A DNA stretch of 64,000 bases from Algoriphagus alkaliphilus (lineage in GTDB: Bacteria; Bacteroidota; Bacteroidia; Cytophagales; Cyclobacteriaceae), in contig NZ_FMXE01000014.1 in the NCBI RefSeq assembly GCF_900103735.1, positions 1 to 64,000 on the forward strand. Direction: 5' to 3'. Position numbers and translations under genes: made by a program. Below are positions 1 to 8,504 of the stretch, one piece after another (the first letter of the stretch is position 1; every line of letters starts with the position of its first letter). The notes under the pieces are model-generated. The model was not told where the DNA came from. It saw nothing but the letters and a program-made list of their open reading frames with translations, and ran no database searches.

Positions 1-10
1 TTCCCCTGTG

Positions 11-32
11 TGATCCCGTACCTACGGGATCA
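11..32. other. Perfect 10-bp stem hairpin at the window edge
   Basis: TGATCCCGTA and TACGGGATCA form a perfect inverted repeat around a CC loop. No T-run follows on the plus strand, so it is not a clear intrinsic terminator. It lies 118 bp beyond the 3' end of the minus-strand membrane protein gene and may belong to a gene outside the window. Confidence 0.4.
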
Positions 33-149
33 TGGGCATTTCATCTGTTTAATTTTGACTAAAAACCCTGATGTTGATACTTGTTCCAAATACTAGTCAA
101 AATTCATTAAAAAGAAAAGAATGAACGAAAAGGCTTTGTGAAGGAATCG

Positions 150-671
150 TCAATTACCTGCCTTCACTGAAGGTTCTTTTGAAAATAACCTGGGAATCTT
201 CAGGCAAAACAGTCCCAAAATGACTGCAATGGCCAAAACTCCAACAAGAATCCATTTGGAAGTAGTAAAAATGGATGCTAAAAAGGCGAGACTATCGTGT
301 CTTTCAGGCAAATAATAAAGGATATTCAAGGCTAAAATATTCTCAAAAAAATCCATAATCATAATGGAAATCGGAATCCAGACAAATCCCCTCCTACCCC
401 AAAGCTTTATCAAAACTCCGGAAAAGAATAGGCCATAGACAAACAGGTACGGCATATCCAATGCCCATAGTCCAAAACTGTACAGCTTCCGCTGTTCTGC
501 ATCCAATTGGCCCAATGAAGCATAAGCATCATCGGCAGAATAGGCAAACATCAAATCCAAGGCGTGGTCTTTTGGCATAAACTGACCAAGAAGGACGTTG
601 GCAAGAACAAAAAGACAAAACAGCAACAGAAGATTCTTCCACTTGCTGAGGAATACATAAACAGAATTCAT
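150..671 (-). CDS. Hypothetical multi-pass membrane protein
   Basis: The family is not recognised. The 173-residue protein has about four hydrophobic segments: one after the N-terminal SKWKN, two in the middle around the PYLFVYGLFFSGVLIKLWG and FVWIPISIMIMDFFENI stretches, and one near residue 145 (WILVGVLAIAVILGLF). It ends in a short basic tail, so it is predicted to be an inner-membrane protein. I chose the internal ATG that starts MNSVYVFL. The frame is open 15 codons further upstream, but that extension is polar and lacks a better start. It follows the gamma-carbonic anhydrase gene in the same direction after an AT-rich gap of about 130 bp, so co-transcription is uncertain. Confidence 0.7.
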   Translation of the reverse strand: MNSVYVFLSKWKNLLLLFCLFVLANVLLGQFMPKDHALDLMFAYSADDAYASLGQLDAEQRKLYSFGLWALDMPYLFVYGLFFSGVLIKLWGRRGFVWIPISIMIMDFFENILALNILYYLPERHDSLAFLASIFTTSKWILVGVLAIAVILGLFCLKIPRLFSKEPSVKAGN

Positions 672-802
672 GGGTGATGTAACGTTGGGTTCGATGGATA
701 AGGTCAAAAAAAACAAGTTATTTTCAAACTATTTTTTTGTTTTTTTATCGATCTCACAAAAAAAATAGTCAAACCTTACGTTCCAGAAAAACCGGCTAAG
801 AA

Positions 803-1336
803 TTACAGTTTAAATATTTTTTCATCATCCTTAAACCAAGCTGCATACATCGGGTAATTCTTGGCCGTCCGGAGTATGACCGCTTCCATCTCAGTACCCG
901 TGTCTTTCACTTTTTTTGCAGGCATCCCTGCATAGATCGAGTTAGCTTCCACCACAGTATTTGCGAGTACCACCGCACCGGCAGCTATCACTGCCCCTGA
1001 ATGAACCACGGCCCCATCCATTACGATGGCACCCATTCCTATCAGCACTCGATCATGGATCGTACAGCCGTGGACGCAAGCATTATGCGCTATTGAAACT
1101 TGACTTCCAATATGGGTTGGCGCTTTTTGATAAGTACAATGAATGATGGCCCCGTCCTGAATATTGGTATCATCGCCGATACGGATTTCATGTACGTCTC
1201 CCCGTACCACCGCATTAAACCAAACAGTACAGTTTTTTCCCATCACCACATCTCCGACTACAGTTGCGTTAGGAGCCAACCAACAGTCTTCTCCAAATTC
1301 AGGCATTTTGCCCTTTACTTTCATGATTAATGCCAT
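803..1336 (-). CDS. Gamma-carbonic anhydrase family hexapeptide-repeat protein
   Basis: This 177-residue protein belongs to the YrdA/PaaY/CaiE gamma-class carbonic anhydrase-like family. The left-handed beta-helix is visible as a run of hexapeptide turns from about residue 20 to 140 (for example NATVVGDVVMG, GAIVMDGAVVHSGAVIAAG). The three metal-site histidines are plausible in GAIIHCT and IAHNACVHGC, the usual spacing for the trimeric zinc or iron enzyme. The C-terminus is the usual helix (AKNYPMYAAWFKDD). Family members hydrate CO2 or act as acyl-CoA-binding proteins, so the exact reaction cannot be read from sequence. Start: MALIMKVKGK, with a possible second start four codons in. It is divergent from the yceI-like gene. 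Confidence 0.92.
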   Translation of the reverse strand: MALIMKVKGKMPEFGEDCWLAPNATVVGDVVMGKNCTVWFNAVVRGDVHEIRIGDDTNIQDGAIIHCTYQKAPTHIGSQVSIAHNACVHGCTIHDRVLIGMGAIVMDGAVVHSGAVIAAGAVVLANTVVEANSIYAGMPAKKVKDTGTEMEAVILRTAKNYPMYAAWFKDDEKIFKL

Positions 1337-1480
1337 TGATTCAATTTTTTTATCTTCTTATTAACAAAACCTTAATGCAAATCTGAATTATTATTTTCCT
1401 TCTGAATGAACTTTTTTTTTCCTACCGGGTTTTACGTGTATATACATATAAAATTGAGAAATCAATCCAAAAAAAACACA

Positions 1481-2203
1481 ATGAAATTAACCAAACAAAT
1501 CGGACTATTCGTAGCCGCGTCAATGATGGCATTTGCCTGTGGCGCTCCAAGTGACACTGTAAAAACTGGCGATGCTCAAGAAGTATCAGAATCCACAGGT
1601 CAAGTATTGGCACTAAAAACAGATGCATCAACTATCGCCTGGAGAGGCTATAAGCCAACAGGCCAACACTTTGGTCAAATCCCAGCCACTACAGGTTCTC
1701 TTGTAGTAGCCGACGGAACAATCAAAGGAGGCACTGTAACCTTTGATATTACAGGTCTGACTATTGAAGACTTGGAAGCAGGTTCAGAAAATCACGGCAA
1801 ATTGTATGGACACCTTCAGTCTGCGGATTTCTTTGATGCAGGAAATCATCCAACAGCTACTTTCGAAATTACAGGTGCTGAGCCATTTACTGCCACTGAT
1901 GTGGTTGAAAGCAAAGAAGAGTTCACTTCTGCGAACACACCTAGCTCCGCAAGTTCTTTGTCTCCTCAGGCACCTACACATTGGATCAGCGGAAACCTGA
2001 CCATGAGAGGTACTACCAAAAACATTAAGTTTCCTGCTGCAGTTACTATTGCTGACGGAACTGTAAAAGCAAAGGCAGGTTTCAACATAGACAGAACGGC
2101 TTGGGGTCTTGCTTACGGTGACGAAGCTACTGCTGCTGACAAAGCGAAAGACCAGTTTATCTACAATACCGTATCCCTGGTATTGGATGTAACTGCTCAA
2201 TAA
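1481..2203 (+). CDS. YceI-family lipoprotein
   Basis: A 240-residue YceI-like protein. This family forms a lipocalin-like barrel that binds long isoprenoid or lipid ligands in the periplasm or outer membrane. The N-terminus is a lipoprotein signal (MKLTKQIGLFVAASMMAFAC) with the acylated Cys at residue 20. The YceI domain runs from about residue 45 (STIAWRGYKPTGQHFG) to the end, with the family pattern GHLQSADFFDAGNHPTA and a closing VSLVLDVTA strand. A low-complexity Ser/Pro insertion sits around residues 145-165. The start was chosen for the signal peptide; the frame is open further upstream without one. A terminator follows directly. Confidence 0.9.
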   Translation: MKLTKQIGLFVAASMMAFACGAPSDTVKTGDAQEVSESTGQVLALKTDASTIAWRGYKPTGQHFGQIPATTGSLVVADGTIKGGTVTFDITGLTIEDLEAGSENHGKLYGHLQSADFFDAGNHPTATFEITGAEPFTATDVVESKEEFTSANTPSSASSLSPQAPTHWISGNLTMRGTTKNIKFPAAVTIADGTVKAKAGFNIDRTAWGLAYGDEATAADKAKDQFIYNTVSLVLDVTAQ

Positions 2204-2224
2204 ATACCAAAACCCAATGTTAAT

Positions 2225-2257
2225 AGGAGGGATTCTACGGGATTCCTCCTTTTTTTG
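2225..2257 (+). terminator. Intrinsic terminator after the yceI-like gene
   Basis: AGGAGGGAT and ATTCCTCCT pair over 9 bp (one G-T) around an 8-nt loop, followed by seven T residues. It ends only eight bases before the pabB-like start codon, so read-through or a short leader would be needed for that gene. Confidence 0.8.
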
Positions 2258-2264
2258 TATCAAA

Positions 2265-3509
2265 ATGAGCGCATATCCCTTTTTCTATCCGATGGCCTTT
2301 CCGCAATGGAAGGAAAAATTACTCTACTGGGCTGATAGCAGGTTTTCCTATTTCGCACTTACACAAGGGAATGAGCACAGTTATCCTCAGAATCCTTTTG
2401 ACTCCTGTTTCTTTGCGGGCAATAAAGAGCTGTCGGAAAATGATTTATGGCAGAAAAGAGCTTTTAAAGTTGGAGTCCTTGGCTATGATTTCAAAAATCA
2501 AATTGAAAAATTGGAAAGCAACAATCCTGAATTTTTCAGTTTGCCTGATCTATGTTTTTTTGTGCCTGAGTTGATTTTCAAAATTGATTCAGAAGGAATT
2601 TATGCCTCAAGCAGGCTTTCCGCGGAATTTTTGAGCGAAATCGAGACTCAAGTCATTCCGGAAACGGGATCCGTCACCTGCAAAATTTCTCCGCAGATTA
2701 CCAGAGAAAGTTACCTCAAAAGTGTCCAAAACATCCAAAATGAAATCTCGGAAGGTAATACCTACGAAGCCAATTTCTGTCAGGCCTACTCCGGGGAATT
2801 TGAAACATGGAGTCCGATTGCTGCATTTTTGAGATTGAATCAACTTTCAAGAATGCCCTTTGCAGCACTTTTTAAGGCCAAAAACAACTGGCTGGTGTCA
2901 GCATCACCTGAGCGTTTTTTAAAAAAATCCGGGTCATCGCTGATCGCACAACCCATCAAAGGGACAATACGAAGAGGTGAAACAGCGTCTCAAGACTCGG
3001 AAAATCGTAAAAAATTGTTGGCAAGTGAAAAAGAGCGAGCCGAAAACCTGATGATCACTGACCTGATGCGAAATGATCTTGCACGCGTTTCCAAAACAGG
3101 CACAGTCCGAGTAGAGGAGCTTTTTGGGATTTATCCCTTTCCGAGAGTTTTGCAGATGATCAGTACGGTGTGCTCAGAACTGAATCCCGATACTTCGCTC
3201 AAAGAAATCATCCGGGCAACGTTTCCGATGGGAAGTATGACCGGAGCACCGAAGATCAGCACGATGAAAATCATTGAACGGGAGGAAAGCTTCAAGCGGG
3301 GCTGGTTTTCGGGAGCATTTGGCTGGATTGATGAATCTGGAGACTTTGATTTTTCAGTGATCATCCGTTCTATCATTGCTGATTCGGAAGCAAAAAAGCT
3401 CTATTTTGGAGTGGGAAGCGCGATCACCATTGATGCGTCAGCAGCGCAGGAATATGAAGAATGCGAGCTGAAAGCCCAAGCCATTTTGGAACTGCTTCGT
3501 GGAAACTAA
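2265..3509 (+). CDS. pabB: Chorismate-binding protein, aminodeoxychorismate synthase component I-like
   Basis: A 414-residue member of the chorismate-utilising family (PabB/TrpE/MenF). It probably aminates chorismate to aminodeoxychorismate for folate synthesis. The C-terminal catalytic domain carries the family signatures PIKGTIRRG (around residue 225), ENLMITDLMRNDLARV, FPMGSMTGAPK and the closing ECELKAQAILE. The N-terminal 130 residues are the weaker, PabB-like half. The conserved Lys of the PIKGT motif fits PabB, but separation from TrpE or isochorismate synthase is by context only. The start MSAYPFF was chosen because the frame upstream runs through the terminator. Its 3' end overlaps dinB by 11 bp, suggesting one transcript. 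Confidence 0.85.
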   Translation: MSAYPFFYPMAFPQWKEKLLYWADSRFSYFALTQGNEHSYPQNPFDSCFFAGNKELSENDLWQKRAFKVGVLGYDFKNQIEKLESNNPEFFSLPDLCFFVPELIFKIDSEGIYASSRLSAEFLSEIETQVIPETGSVTCKISPQITRESYLKSVQNIQNEISEGNTYEANFCQAYSGEFETWSPIAAFLRLNQLSRMPFAALFKAKNNWLVSASPERFLKKSGSSLIAQPIKGTIRRGETASQDSENRKKLLASEKERAENLMITDLMRNDLARVSKTGTVRVEELFGIYPFPRVLQMISTVCSELNPDTSLKEIIRATFPMGSMTGAPKISTMKIIEREESFKRGWFSGAFGWIDESGDFDFSVIIRSIIADSEAKKLYFGVGSAITIDASAAQEYEECELKAQAILELLRGN

Positions 3510-4608
3510 TCAAGAAAACCTCCCCTCTATTCGCAAAATTATCCATGTGGATATGGATGCATTCTATGCCTCCGTGGAGCAGTTGGATCATCCGGAATGG
3601 AGAGGAAAACCGCTTGCAGTGGGAGGAAATGAAGTACGGGGTGTAGTAGCTGCGGCAAGCTACGAAGCACGGAAGTTCGGTGTCTATTCTGCTATGTCCT
3701 CTGCATTGGCGGTAAAGAAATGTCCAAATCTAATCTTTGCAAGGCCACGGTTTGATCGCTACAAGGAGATTTCAAATCAGATCCGGGAGATATTCTACGA
3801 ATACACGGACTTAGTCGAGCCATTATCTTTGGATGAAGCTTTTCTGGATGTCACCGAAAATAAAATGGGATTGAAATCTGCAATTCTGATCGCTAGGCAA
3901 ATCAGGGCCAAAATCAAGGAAAAAACAGGGCTCAATGCCTCAGCGGGTGTCAGCTACAATAAGTTCCTGGCAAAAACCGCCTCAGATCTCAACAAACCCA
4001 ACGGACAGGCTGTAATTCTTCCTGAAGAAGCAGCCGCATTTTTGGAAAAATTGCCCATCGGGAAATTCTTCGGTATCGGCAAAGTAACTGCCGAAAAGAT
4101 GCAAAATCTGGGCATCCACACAGGTAAGGATCTCAAAGAATATTCACTTCAATTTCTCATCAAAAAGTTTGGCAAATCGGGCCTCCACTATTTCAATATT
4201 GTACGGGGGATCCACCTGTCAGAAGTCCAGCCACACCGGGTCAGAAAATCATTGAGTGCTGAAAACACCTTTGAAAAAGACCTGATCACGCTTCAAGAGT
4301 TGGAAGAAAATCTCCGGCCTGTTTTTGAGGAAGTCATCAAACGTATCGAGCGGAATGGAATCAAAGGACGCACAGTCACCTTGAAAATCAAGCATTCCGA
4401 TTTTACTTTACAGACTCGCAGTAGAACATTGGAACAATATCCGGATGAAAAAACCTTTTGGAAAATTGCGCTGGAATTACTTCATCAAGAAGAGATTTTG
4501 CAGTCCGTCCGGCTTTTGGGACTCGGGCTATCCAACTTGAATGTCACCGAAGAACAAATTCATTTTGGGGAACAGTTGAGGATACCTTTTGAATCAACTG
4601 CTTTTTGA
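3499..4608 (+). CDS. dinB: DNA polymerase IV (Y-family translesion polymerase)
   Basis: A 369-residue Y-family DNA polymerase that copies past damaged bases, without proofreading. The palm motif VDMDAFYASVEQ lies near residue 18 and holds the first catalytic Asp. SLDEAFLDV (about residue 112) gives the Asp-Glu pair, and YNKFLAKTASDLNKP is the family fingerprint. The helix-hairpin-helix region is GIGKVTAEKMQNLGI, and the little-finger domain fills the C-terminus. Translation starts at a GTG overlapping the end of the pabB-like gene, so the two are probably translationally coupled. A consensus beta-clamp-binding tail is not obvious. The length is normal for the family. Confidence 0.95.
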   Translation: METNQENLPSIRKIIHVDMDAFYASVEQLDHPEWRGKPLAVGGNEVRGVVAAASYEARKFGVYSAMSSALAVKKCPNLIFARPRFDRYKEISNQIREIFYEYTDLVEPLSLDEAFLDVTENKMGLKSAILIARQIRAKIKEKTGLNASAGVSYNKFLAKTASDLNKPNGQAVILPEEAAAFLEKLPIGKFFGIGKVTAEKMQNLGIHTGKDLKEYSLQFLIKKFGKSGLHYFNIVRGIHLSEVQPHRVRKSLSAENTFEKDLITLQELEENLRPVFEEVIKRIERNGIKGRTVTLKIKHSDFTLQTRSRTLEQYPDEKTFWKIALELLHQEEILQSVRLLGLGLSNLNVTEEQIHFGEQLRIPFESTAF

Positions 4609-4633
4609 TCCCAAAGTATTTTTCTGGAATGGG

Positions 4634-4876
4634 CTACCATTTTTTAATTTCTTCCTCCATATCCTCCTTAGACAGGAAATTTCCAGCATTGATTCTAGCC
4701 TTTGCTAATCGAACTCTTTCTATCAATTCATTTTTAGAAATACGAAATCCATAAGTTGAAAAATCTTCCGCAGAAAGTTCTTTTGCAAAGTCCAAAAGTA
4801 TTCTTAGGAAATCTGCATCCCCACGATCGATCAAGGAATGAAGTTCTTCTCTCAATTCGGCAGTTTCCATCTTCAA
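4634..4876 (-). CDS. Small antitoxin-like protein without an adjacent toxin
   Basis: An 80-residue, acidic, helix-rich protein. It resembles the short antitoxins of RelE/ParE-type pairs in Bacteroidota, which have an N-terminal ELREELHSLIDRGD helix and a C-terminal FLSKEDMEEEIKKW toxin-wrapping tail. The usual toxin gene would follow immediately or overlap, but only 25 bp separate this stop from the convergent dinB stop, so no toxin is present. It is probably an orphan antitoxin or a small regulator. The family assignment rests on shape rather than a specific motif. Confidence 0.6.
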   Translation of the reverse strand: MKMETAELREELHSLIDRGDADFLRILLDFAKELSAEDFSTYGFRISKNELIERVRLAKARINAGNFLSKEDMEEEIKKW

Positions 4877-5045
4877 TTTAGTTTAGTCCAAGATATTAGA
4901 TTTTGTATGCTAAGTTTTTGAATTCCTTCTTTTAGTTATTTCGATTTAGAAAGCTTATGTCTCTTCTTTTTTGATTTTAAGAAAATTACCAGTCAACCCT
5001 GCCATTTTGTCCGCATTTTCGTAATTTCGCAACTTCATTAAGCAC

Positions 5046-5075
5046 TTTCAAGTTTGAAAATCACCAAACTTGAAA
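5046..5075 (+). promoter_or_regulatory. 11-bp inverted repeat in the miaB leader
   Basis: TTTCAAGTTTG and CAAACTTGAAA form a perfect inverted repeat around 8 nt, ending 31 bp before the miaB ATG. It could be a leader hairpin or an operator. No T-run follows, so it is not a simple terminator. The rest of the roughly 230-bp gap upstream of miaB shows no gene. Confidence 0.4.
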
Positions 5076-5106
5076 ATTATTCCAACAGACAAGAAAATTC
5101 CAGTTC

Positions 5107-6582
5107 ATGGATCTGATTAAAGATATTGACATTATCTCTGCTGAGGAGGCACAAGCCTGCGACTTCAAGACCACAGCAGACGAAAACACCGGCAAAACAA
5201 AAAAACTCTACATCGAAAGTTACGGCTGTCAGATGAATTTCTCTGATTCCGAGATCGTCGCTTCAATCATGAAGGAGAATGGTTTTGACACCACTTCGGA
5301 TTTTGAGCAAGCTGATGTGATTTTTTTAAACACTTGCTCGATCCGCGAAAAAGCCGAATTGACAGTCCGAAAGCGACTCAGCCAATTTCAAAAGGCCAAA
5401 AAGAATAAGCCAGAGCTAACAATTGGCGTTTTGGGTTGTATGGCAGAGCGATTGAAAGAAAACCTGCTGACGGAAGAGAAAATCGTGGACATAGTCGTCG
5501 GTCCGGATGCGTATCGTGACCTACCCAACCTAGTTTCGGCAGCAGAAGACGGGGAAAAAGGAGTAAACACTTTCCTCTCCAGAGAGGAAACCTACGCGGA
5601 CATCGCGCCGGTTAGACTGAATTCCAACGGTGTCACCGCATTCATTTCCATCATGCGCGGCTGTGACAATATGTGCTCGTTTTGCGTGGTACCATTTACC
5701 CGAGGCAGAGAGCGAAGCCGTGATCCCTATTCCATCCTCGCTGAAGCGAAAGACCTTTTTGAAAAAGGCTACAAAGAAGTAACCCTTCTCGGTCAAAACG
5801 TGGACAGCTACAAATGGTCTCCTGAAGAAAACAATAAGGCAAGGCTAAACAAAAAGGAAGACGAAGTGACTCAGGTCGTCAACTTTGCCAATCTGTTGGA
5901 GATGGTTGCACAGATCAGCCCTTACCTCAGGGTACGTTTTTCCACTTCACACCCCAAAGACATTACTGATGAAGTCTTGCATACCATTAAAAAGTACGAC
6001 AACATCTGCAATTACATACACCTGCCAGTGCAAAGTGGAAACAGCCGTGTCCTGGACTTGATGAACCGAACTTACGATCGGGAATGGTATCTCAACAGAG
6101 TTCGGGCAATTCGTGAAATTCTCGGTGAGGAATGCGGAATTTCATCCGATATGATCACCGGTTTCTGTACTGAAACAGAAGAAGAGCATCAGGACACCCT
6201 GTCTTTGATGGACATTGTGAAGTATGATTTCTCCTACATGTTCTATTATTCAGAACGTCCGGGAACTTTGGCAGCGAAGAAATACGAAGATGATATCCCT
6301 TTGGAAATCAAAAAAAGAAGGCTTGCTGAAATCATCTCTAAGCAAGCAGAACTTTCCTTCGGGCGAAATAGGCTGGATCTCCATCAGGAGCAATTGATAC
6401 TGGTTGAGGGATTTGCCAAGAAATCCAATCAACAACTAAAGGGCAGAAACACTGCGAATAAAGTGGTGATCATTCCTGCTGACCAAGCCAAAAAAGGCGA
6501 CTATGTGCGGGTAAGAATCTCTGAAGTTTCTCAGGCAACTTTATTCGGTGAGGTGTTGGAAGTAAATCCTGTCTTGATATGA
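5107..6582 (+). CDS. miaB: tRNA-2-methylthio-N6-dimethylallyladenosine synthase MiaB
   Basis: A radical-SAM methylthiotransferase that adds the 2-methylthio group to i6A37 of tRNAs reading UNN codons. The N-terminal MTTase domain supplies three cluster cysteines ([21 protein letters not shown]). The radical-SAM CxxxCxxC is seen in [18 protein letters not shown] near residue 190, and the C-terminal TRAM domain ends in [18 protein letters not shown]. The TRGRERSR motif after the SAM cysteines is characteristic of MiaB rather than RimO or MtaB. The length (491) is slightly above average because of a roughly 40-residue N-terminal extension. It is followed by the sigma-54 activator gene. Confidence 0.95.
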   Translation: MDLIKDIDIISAEEAQACDFKTTADENTGKTKKLYIESYGCQMNFSDSEIVASIMKENGFDTTSDFEQADVIFLNTCSIREKAELTVRKRLSQFQKAKKNKPELTIGVLGCMAERLKENLLTEEKIVDIVVGPDAYRDLPNLVSAAEDGEKGVNTFLSREETYADIAPVRLNSNGVTAFISIMRGCDNMCSFCVVPFTRGRERSRDPYSILAEAKDLFEKGYKEVTLLGQNVDSYKWSPEENNKARLNKKEDEVTQVVNFANLLEMVAQISPYLRVRFSTSHPKDITDEVLHTIKKYDNICNYIHLPVQSGNSRVLDLMNRTYDREWYLNRVRAIREILGEECGISSDMITGFCTETEEEHQDTLSLMDIVKYDFSYMFYYSERPGTLAAKKYEDDIPLEIKKRRLAEIISKQAELSFGRNRLDLHQEQLILVEGFAKKSNQQLKGRNTANKVVIIPADQAKKGDYVRVRISEVSQATLFGEVLEVNPVLI

Positions 6583-6593
6583 TCATCCTGACT

Positions 6594-6644
6594 TCATTGC
6601 GAGCGAAGCGAAGCCTGACTTCCGGACAGGCAGGCAATCTTTTT
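6594..6644. repeat. Short intergenic repeat-like element with a GCCTG/CAGGC hairpin
   Basis: The gap between miaB and the sigma-54 activator contains TCATTGCGAGCGAAGCGAAGC, a central GCCTG...CAGGC hairpin (6613-6631), and then CAATC before a T-run. In my experience this style of GC-rich word (CATTGCGAGC...CAATC) recurs in intergenic spaces of this phylum. No second copy is seen in the window, so the repeat nature is inferred. Confidence 0.35.
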
Positions 6645-6664
6645 CCTGTAAAACCACGATTTGC

Positions 6665-7951
6665 ATGATCACACCTCAAGAAATTCAAAGCGTCAAGCAG
6701 CGCTTCGGGATTATCGGAAACAGTCCTTTGCTGAATCACGCCATCCAGGTAGCCATGCAGGCCTCTCCAACCGACATGACTGTATTGATCACAGGAGAAA
6801 GTGGTAGTGGAAAGGAAAGTTTCTCGAAAATCATCCATTCGCTTTCCTTGAGAAAGCATGGCAAATTCATCGCCATCAACTGTGGCGCGATACCTGAGGG
6901 AACGATCGACTCGGAGCTTTTCGGACATGAGAAAGGTTCATTTACCGGAGCGCACGAAGCCCGTAAAGGTTATTTTGAAGTCACGGACGGCGGTTCCATT
7001 TTCCTGGATGAAATTGGAGAATTACCACTTGGAACTCAAGCCCGCCTACTTCGTGTCCTTGAAAACGGGGAATTCATCAAAGTGGGTTCCTCCAAAGTGC
7101 TCCGAACAAATGTCCGAGTCATCACCGCTACGAATGTGAATTTGCTCAAGGCTGTGGAAAAAGGGAGATTTCGGGAGGACCTTTATTACAGACTAAACAC
7201 AGTACCTATTTATGTTCCGCCACTTCGTGAGCGTGGGGAAGATGTGGTGCTTTTGTTCCGGAAATTCACCGGCGATTTCTCTGAAAAATATCACGTGCGC
7301 CCGATTTCTCTCAATTCGGAAGCTCAGGTTTTATTAATGAGATATGCATTTCCGGGCAATATCCGCCAGTTGAAAAACATTGCGGAGCAGATTTCTTTGC
7401 TGGAAGAAACCCGGGAAGTCAATGCTCAGACACTTGCAAAATACCTTCCGGCGGATTCTTCGCGACTTCCAATGGCCTTAAACCATGGTTCGGGATCTGA
7501 GAATATTGATTTTTCAGAGCGGGACATTCTGTACAAGGTCCTTTTTGATATGAAAAAGGATATGAACGATCTCAAAAAACTTGTGTTGGAATCCTACCAA
7601 AGCGGTGGCATCAACTCCAATATAATGCAGAAGCATCAAGGACTTTTTGAAGATCTGGAGACGGGTTATTCTCAGAATGAATCGACAGACAGCGGTTCAT
7701 CTTACAAGGTTCCATTAGTCTTGGAATCTCAGAAAAACGCATCACACAACAATGAGGACTACGAAGAGGACGTTATCGAAGACATCATTCATGAGGAAGA
7801 CGATAATTCGCTTTCTCTGGAGAAAAAAGAAAAAGAAATGATTCTCAGAGCTTTGCGAAAACACAACAACAAGCGGAAATATGCAGCGGGGGATTTGGGG
7901 ATTTCAGAACGTACGCTTTATCGAAAAATCAAACAATATGAAATTGAATAG
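6665..7951 (+). CDS. Sigma-54-dependent transcriptional activator without sensor domain
   Basis: A 428-residue bacterial enhancer-binding protein. The AAA+ domain begins almost at the N-terminus: Walker A GESGSGKES near residue 44, the sigma-54-contacting loop GSFTGA near residue 93 (family consensus GAFTGA), Walker B IFLDEIGELP, and the arginine finger region of FREDLYYRLN. A linker rich in acidic residues (about 330-385) precedes a C-terminal Fis-type helix-turn-helix (AAGDLGISERTLYRKIKQY). There is no receiver, GAF or PAS domain, so activity is not controlled through an attached sensor. The targets are unknown; a good sigma-54 promoter lies upstream of groES about 3 kb away. The next gene starts inside its last codons. 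Confidence 0.93.
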   Translation: MITPQEIQSVKQRFGIIGNSPLLNHAIQVAMQASPTDMTVLITGESGSGKESFSKIIHSLSLRKHGKFIAINCGAIPEGTIDSELFGHEKGSFTGAHEARKGYFEVTDGGSIFLDEIGELPLGTQARLLRVLENGEFIKVGSSKVLRTNVRVITATNVNLLKAVEKGRFREDLYYRLNTVPIYVPPLRERGEDVVLLFRKFTGDFSEKYHVRPISLNSEAQVLLMRYAFPGNIRQLKNIAEQISLLEETREVNAQTLAKYLPADSSRLPMALNHGSGSENIDFSERDILYKVLFDMKKDMNDLKKLVLESYQSGGINSNIMQKHQGLFEDLETGYSQNESTDSGSSYKVPLVLESQKNASHNNEDYEEDVIEDIIHEEDDNSLSLEKKEKEMILRALRKHNNKRKYAAGDLGISERTLYRKIKQYEIE

Positions 7952-8474
7952 GTTTTTCGCCCTTTTCGCAGGATTGAGTCTTTTCCTTTTCCAGTCATGC
8001 TCTGTCAAATATAGCTTCACTGGAACTAACATAAACTATGAGTTGGTGAAGACCTTTTCAGTAGAAAATTTCTTCAACGACTCGGGTGGAGGACCTGCCA
8101 ATATGGAGCAGCGCTTCACAGAAGCAATCAAAGAATACTATCAGCGAAACACCCAACTTGAACTGGTTCGGAATAATGGGGATTTGCAGTTTTCAGGGGC
8201 GATCAGCAGGTATTCACTTACGCCACAGGCCGCAGTGTCCAGTGGTGACTCCAATCTACCTGACCGTGCAGGTCAGATGCGATTGACAATCGTAGTAGAT
8301 GTAGATTACATTAATCTCAGCAATGAGGAGGAAAGCAAAAAACAGACTTTTTCCTTTTTCAAAGATTACGACCCCCGAACAGTGACCTTATTGGATGTTG
8401 AAAATCAATTGGTGGAAGAAATTTTCGAGGTAATTATCCAGGATATCTTCACTGCGACAGTTGCCAATTGGTAA
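7938..8474 (+). CDS. lptE: LptE-family LPS-assembly lipoprotein
   Basis: A 178-residue lipoprotein. The signal MKLNRFFALFAGLSLFLF ends at the lipobox QSC (Cys 21). The body resembles the LptE family of the phylum: an N-terminal CSVKYSFTGTNI strand, the asparagine-rich VENFFNDSGGGPANM segment, and a C-terminal EIFEVIIQDIFTATVANW amphipathic helix. LptE plugs the LptD outer-membrane barrel that inserts LPS. It starts within the activator gene (14-bp overlap) and lies upstream of secG, an arrangement I associate with Bacteroidota. The start was chosen for the signal peptide. Confidence 0.85.
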   Translation: MKLNRFFALFAGLSLFLFQSCSVKYSFTGTNINYELVKTFSVENFFNDSGGGPANMEQRFTEAIKEYYQRNTQLELVRNNGDLQFSGAISRYSLTPQAAVSSGDSNLPDRAGQMRLTIVVDVDYINLSNEEESKKQTFSFFKDYDPRTVTLLDVENQLVEEIFEVIIQDIFTATVANW

Positions 8475-8504
8475 TTTTACTATCTTCAATCCAAAACCCG
8501 GAAA

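Noticed and set aside
728-772. AT-rich near-inverted repeat (ACTATTTTTTTG / CAAAAAAAATAGT)
   Set aside because: One arm has an extra T and both are mostly homopolymer, so pairing is weak; it is not convincing as a terminator of the carbonic anhydrase gene.
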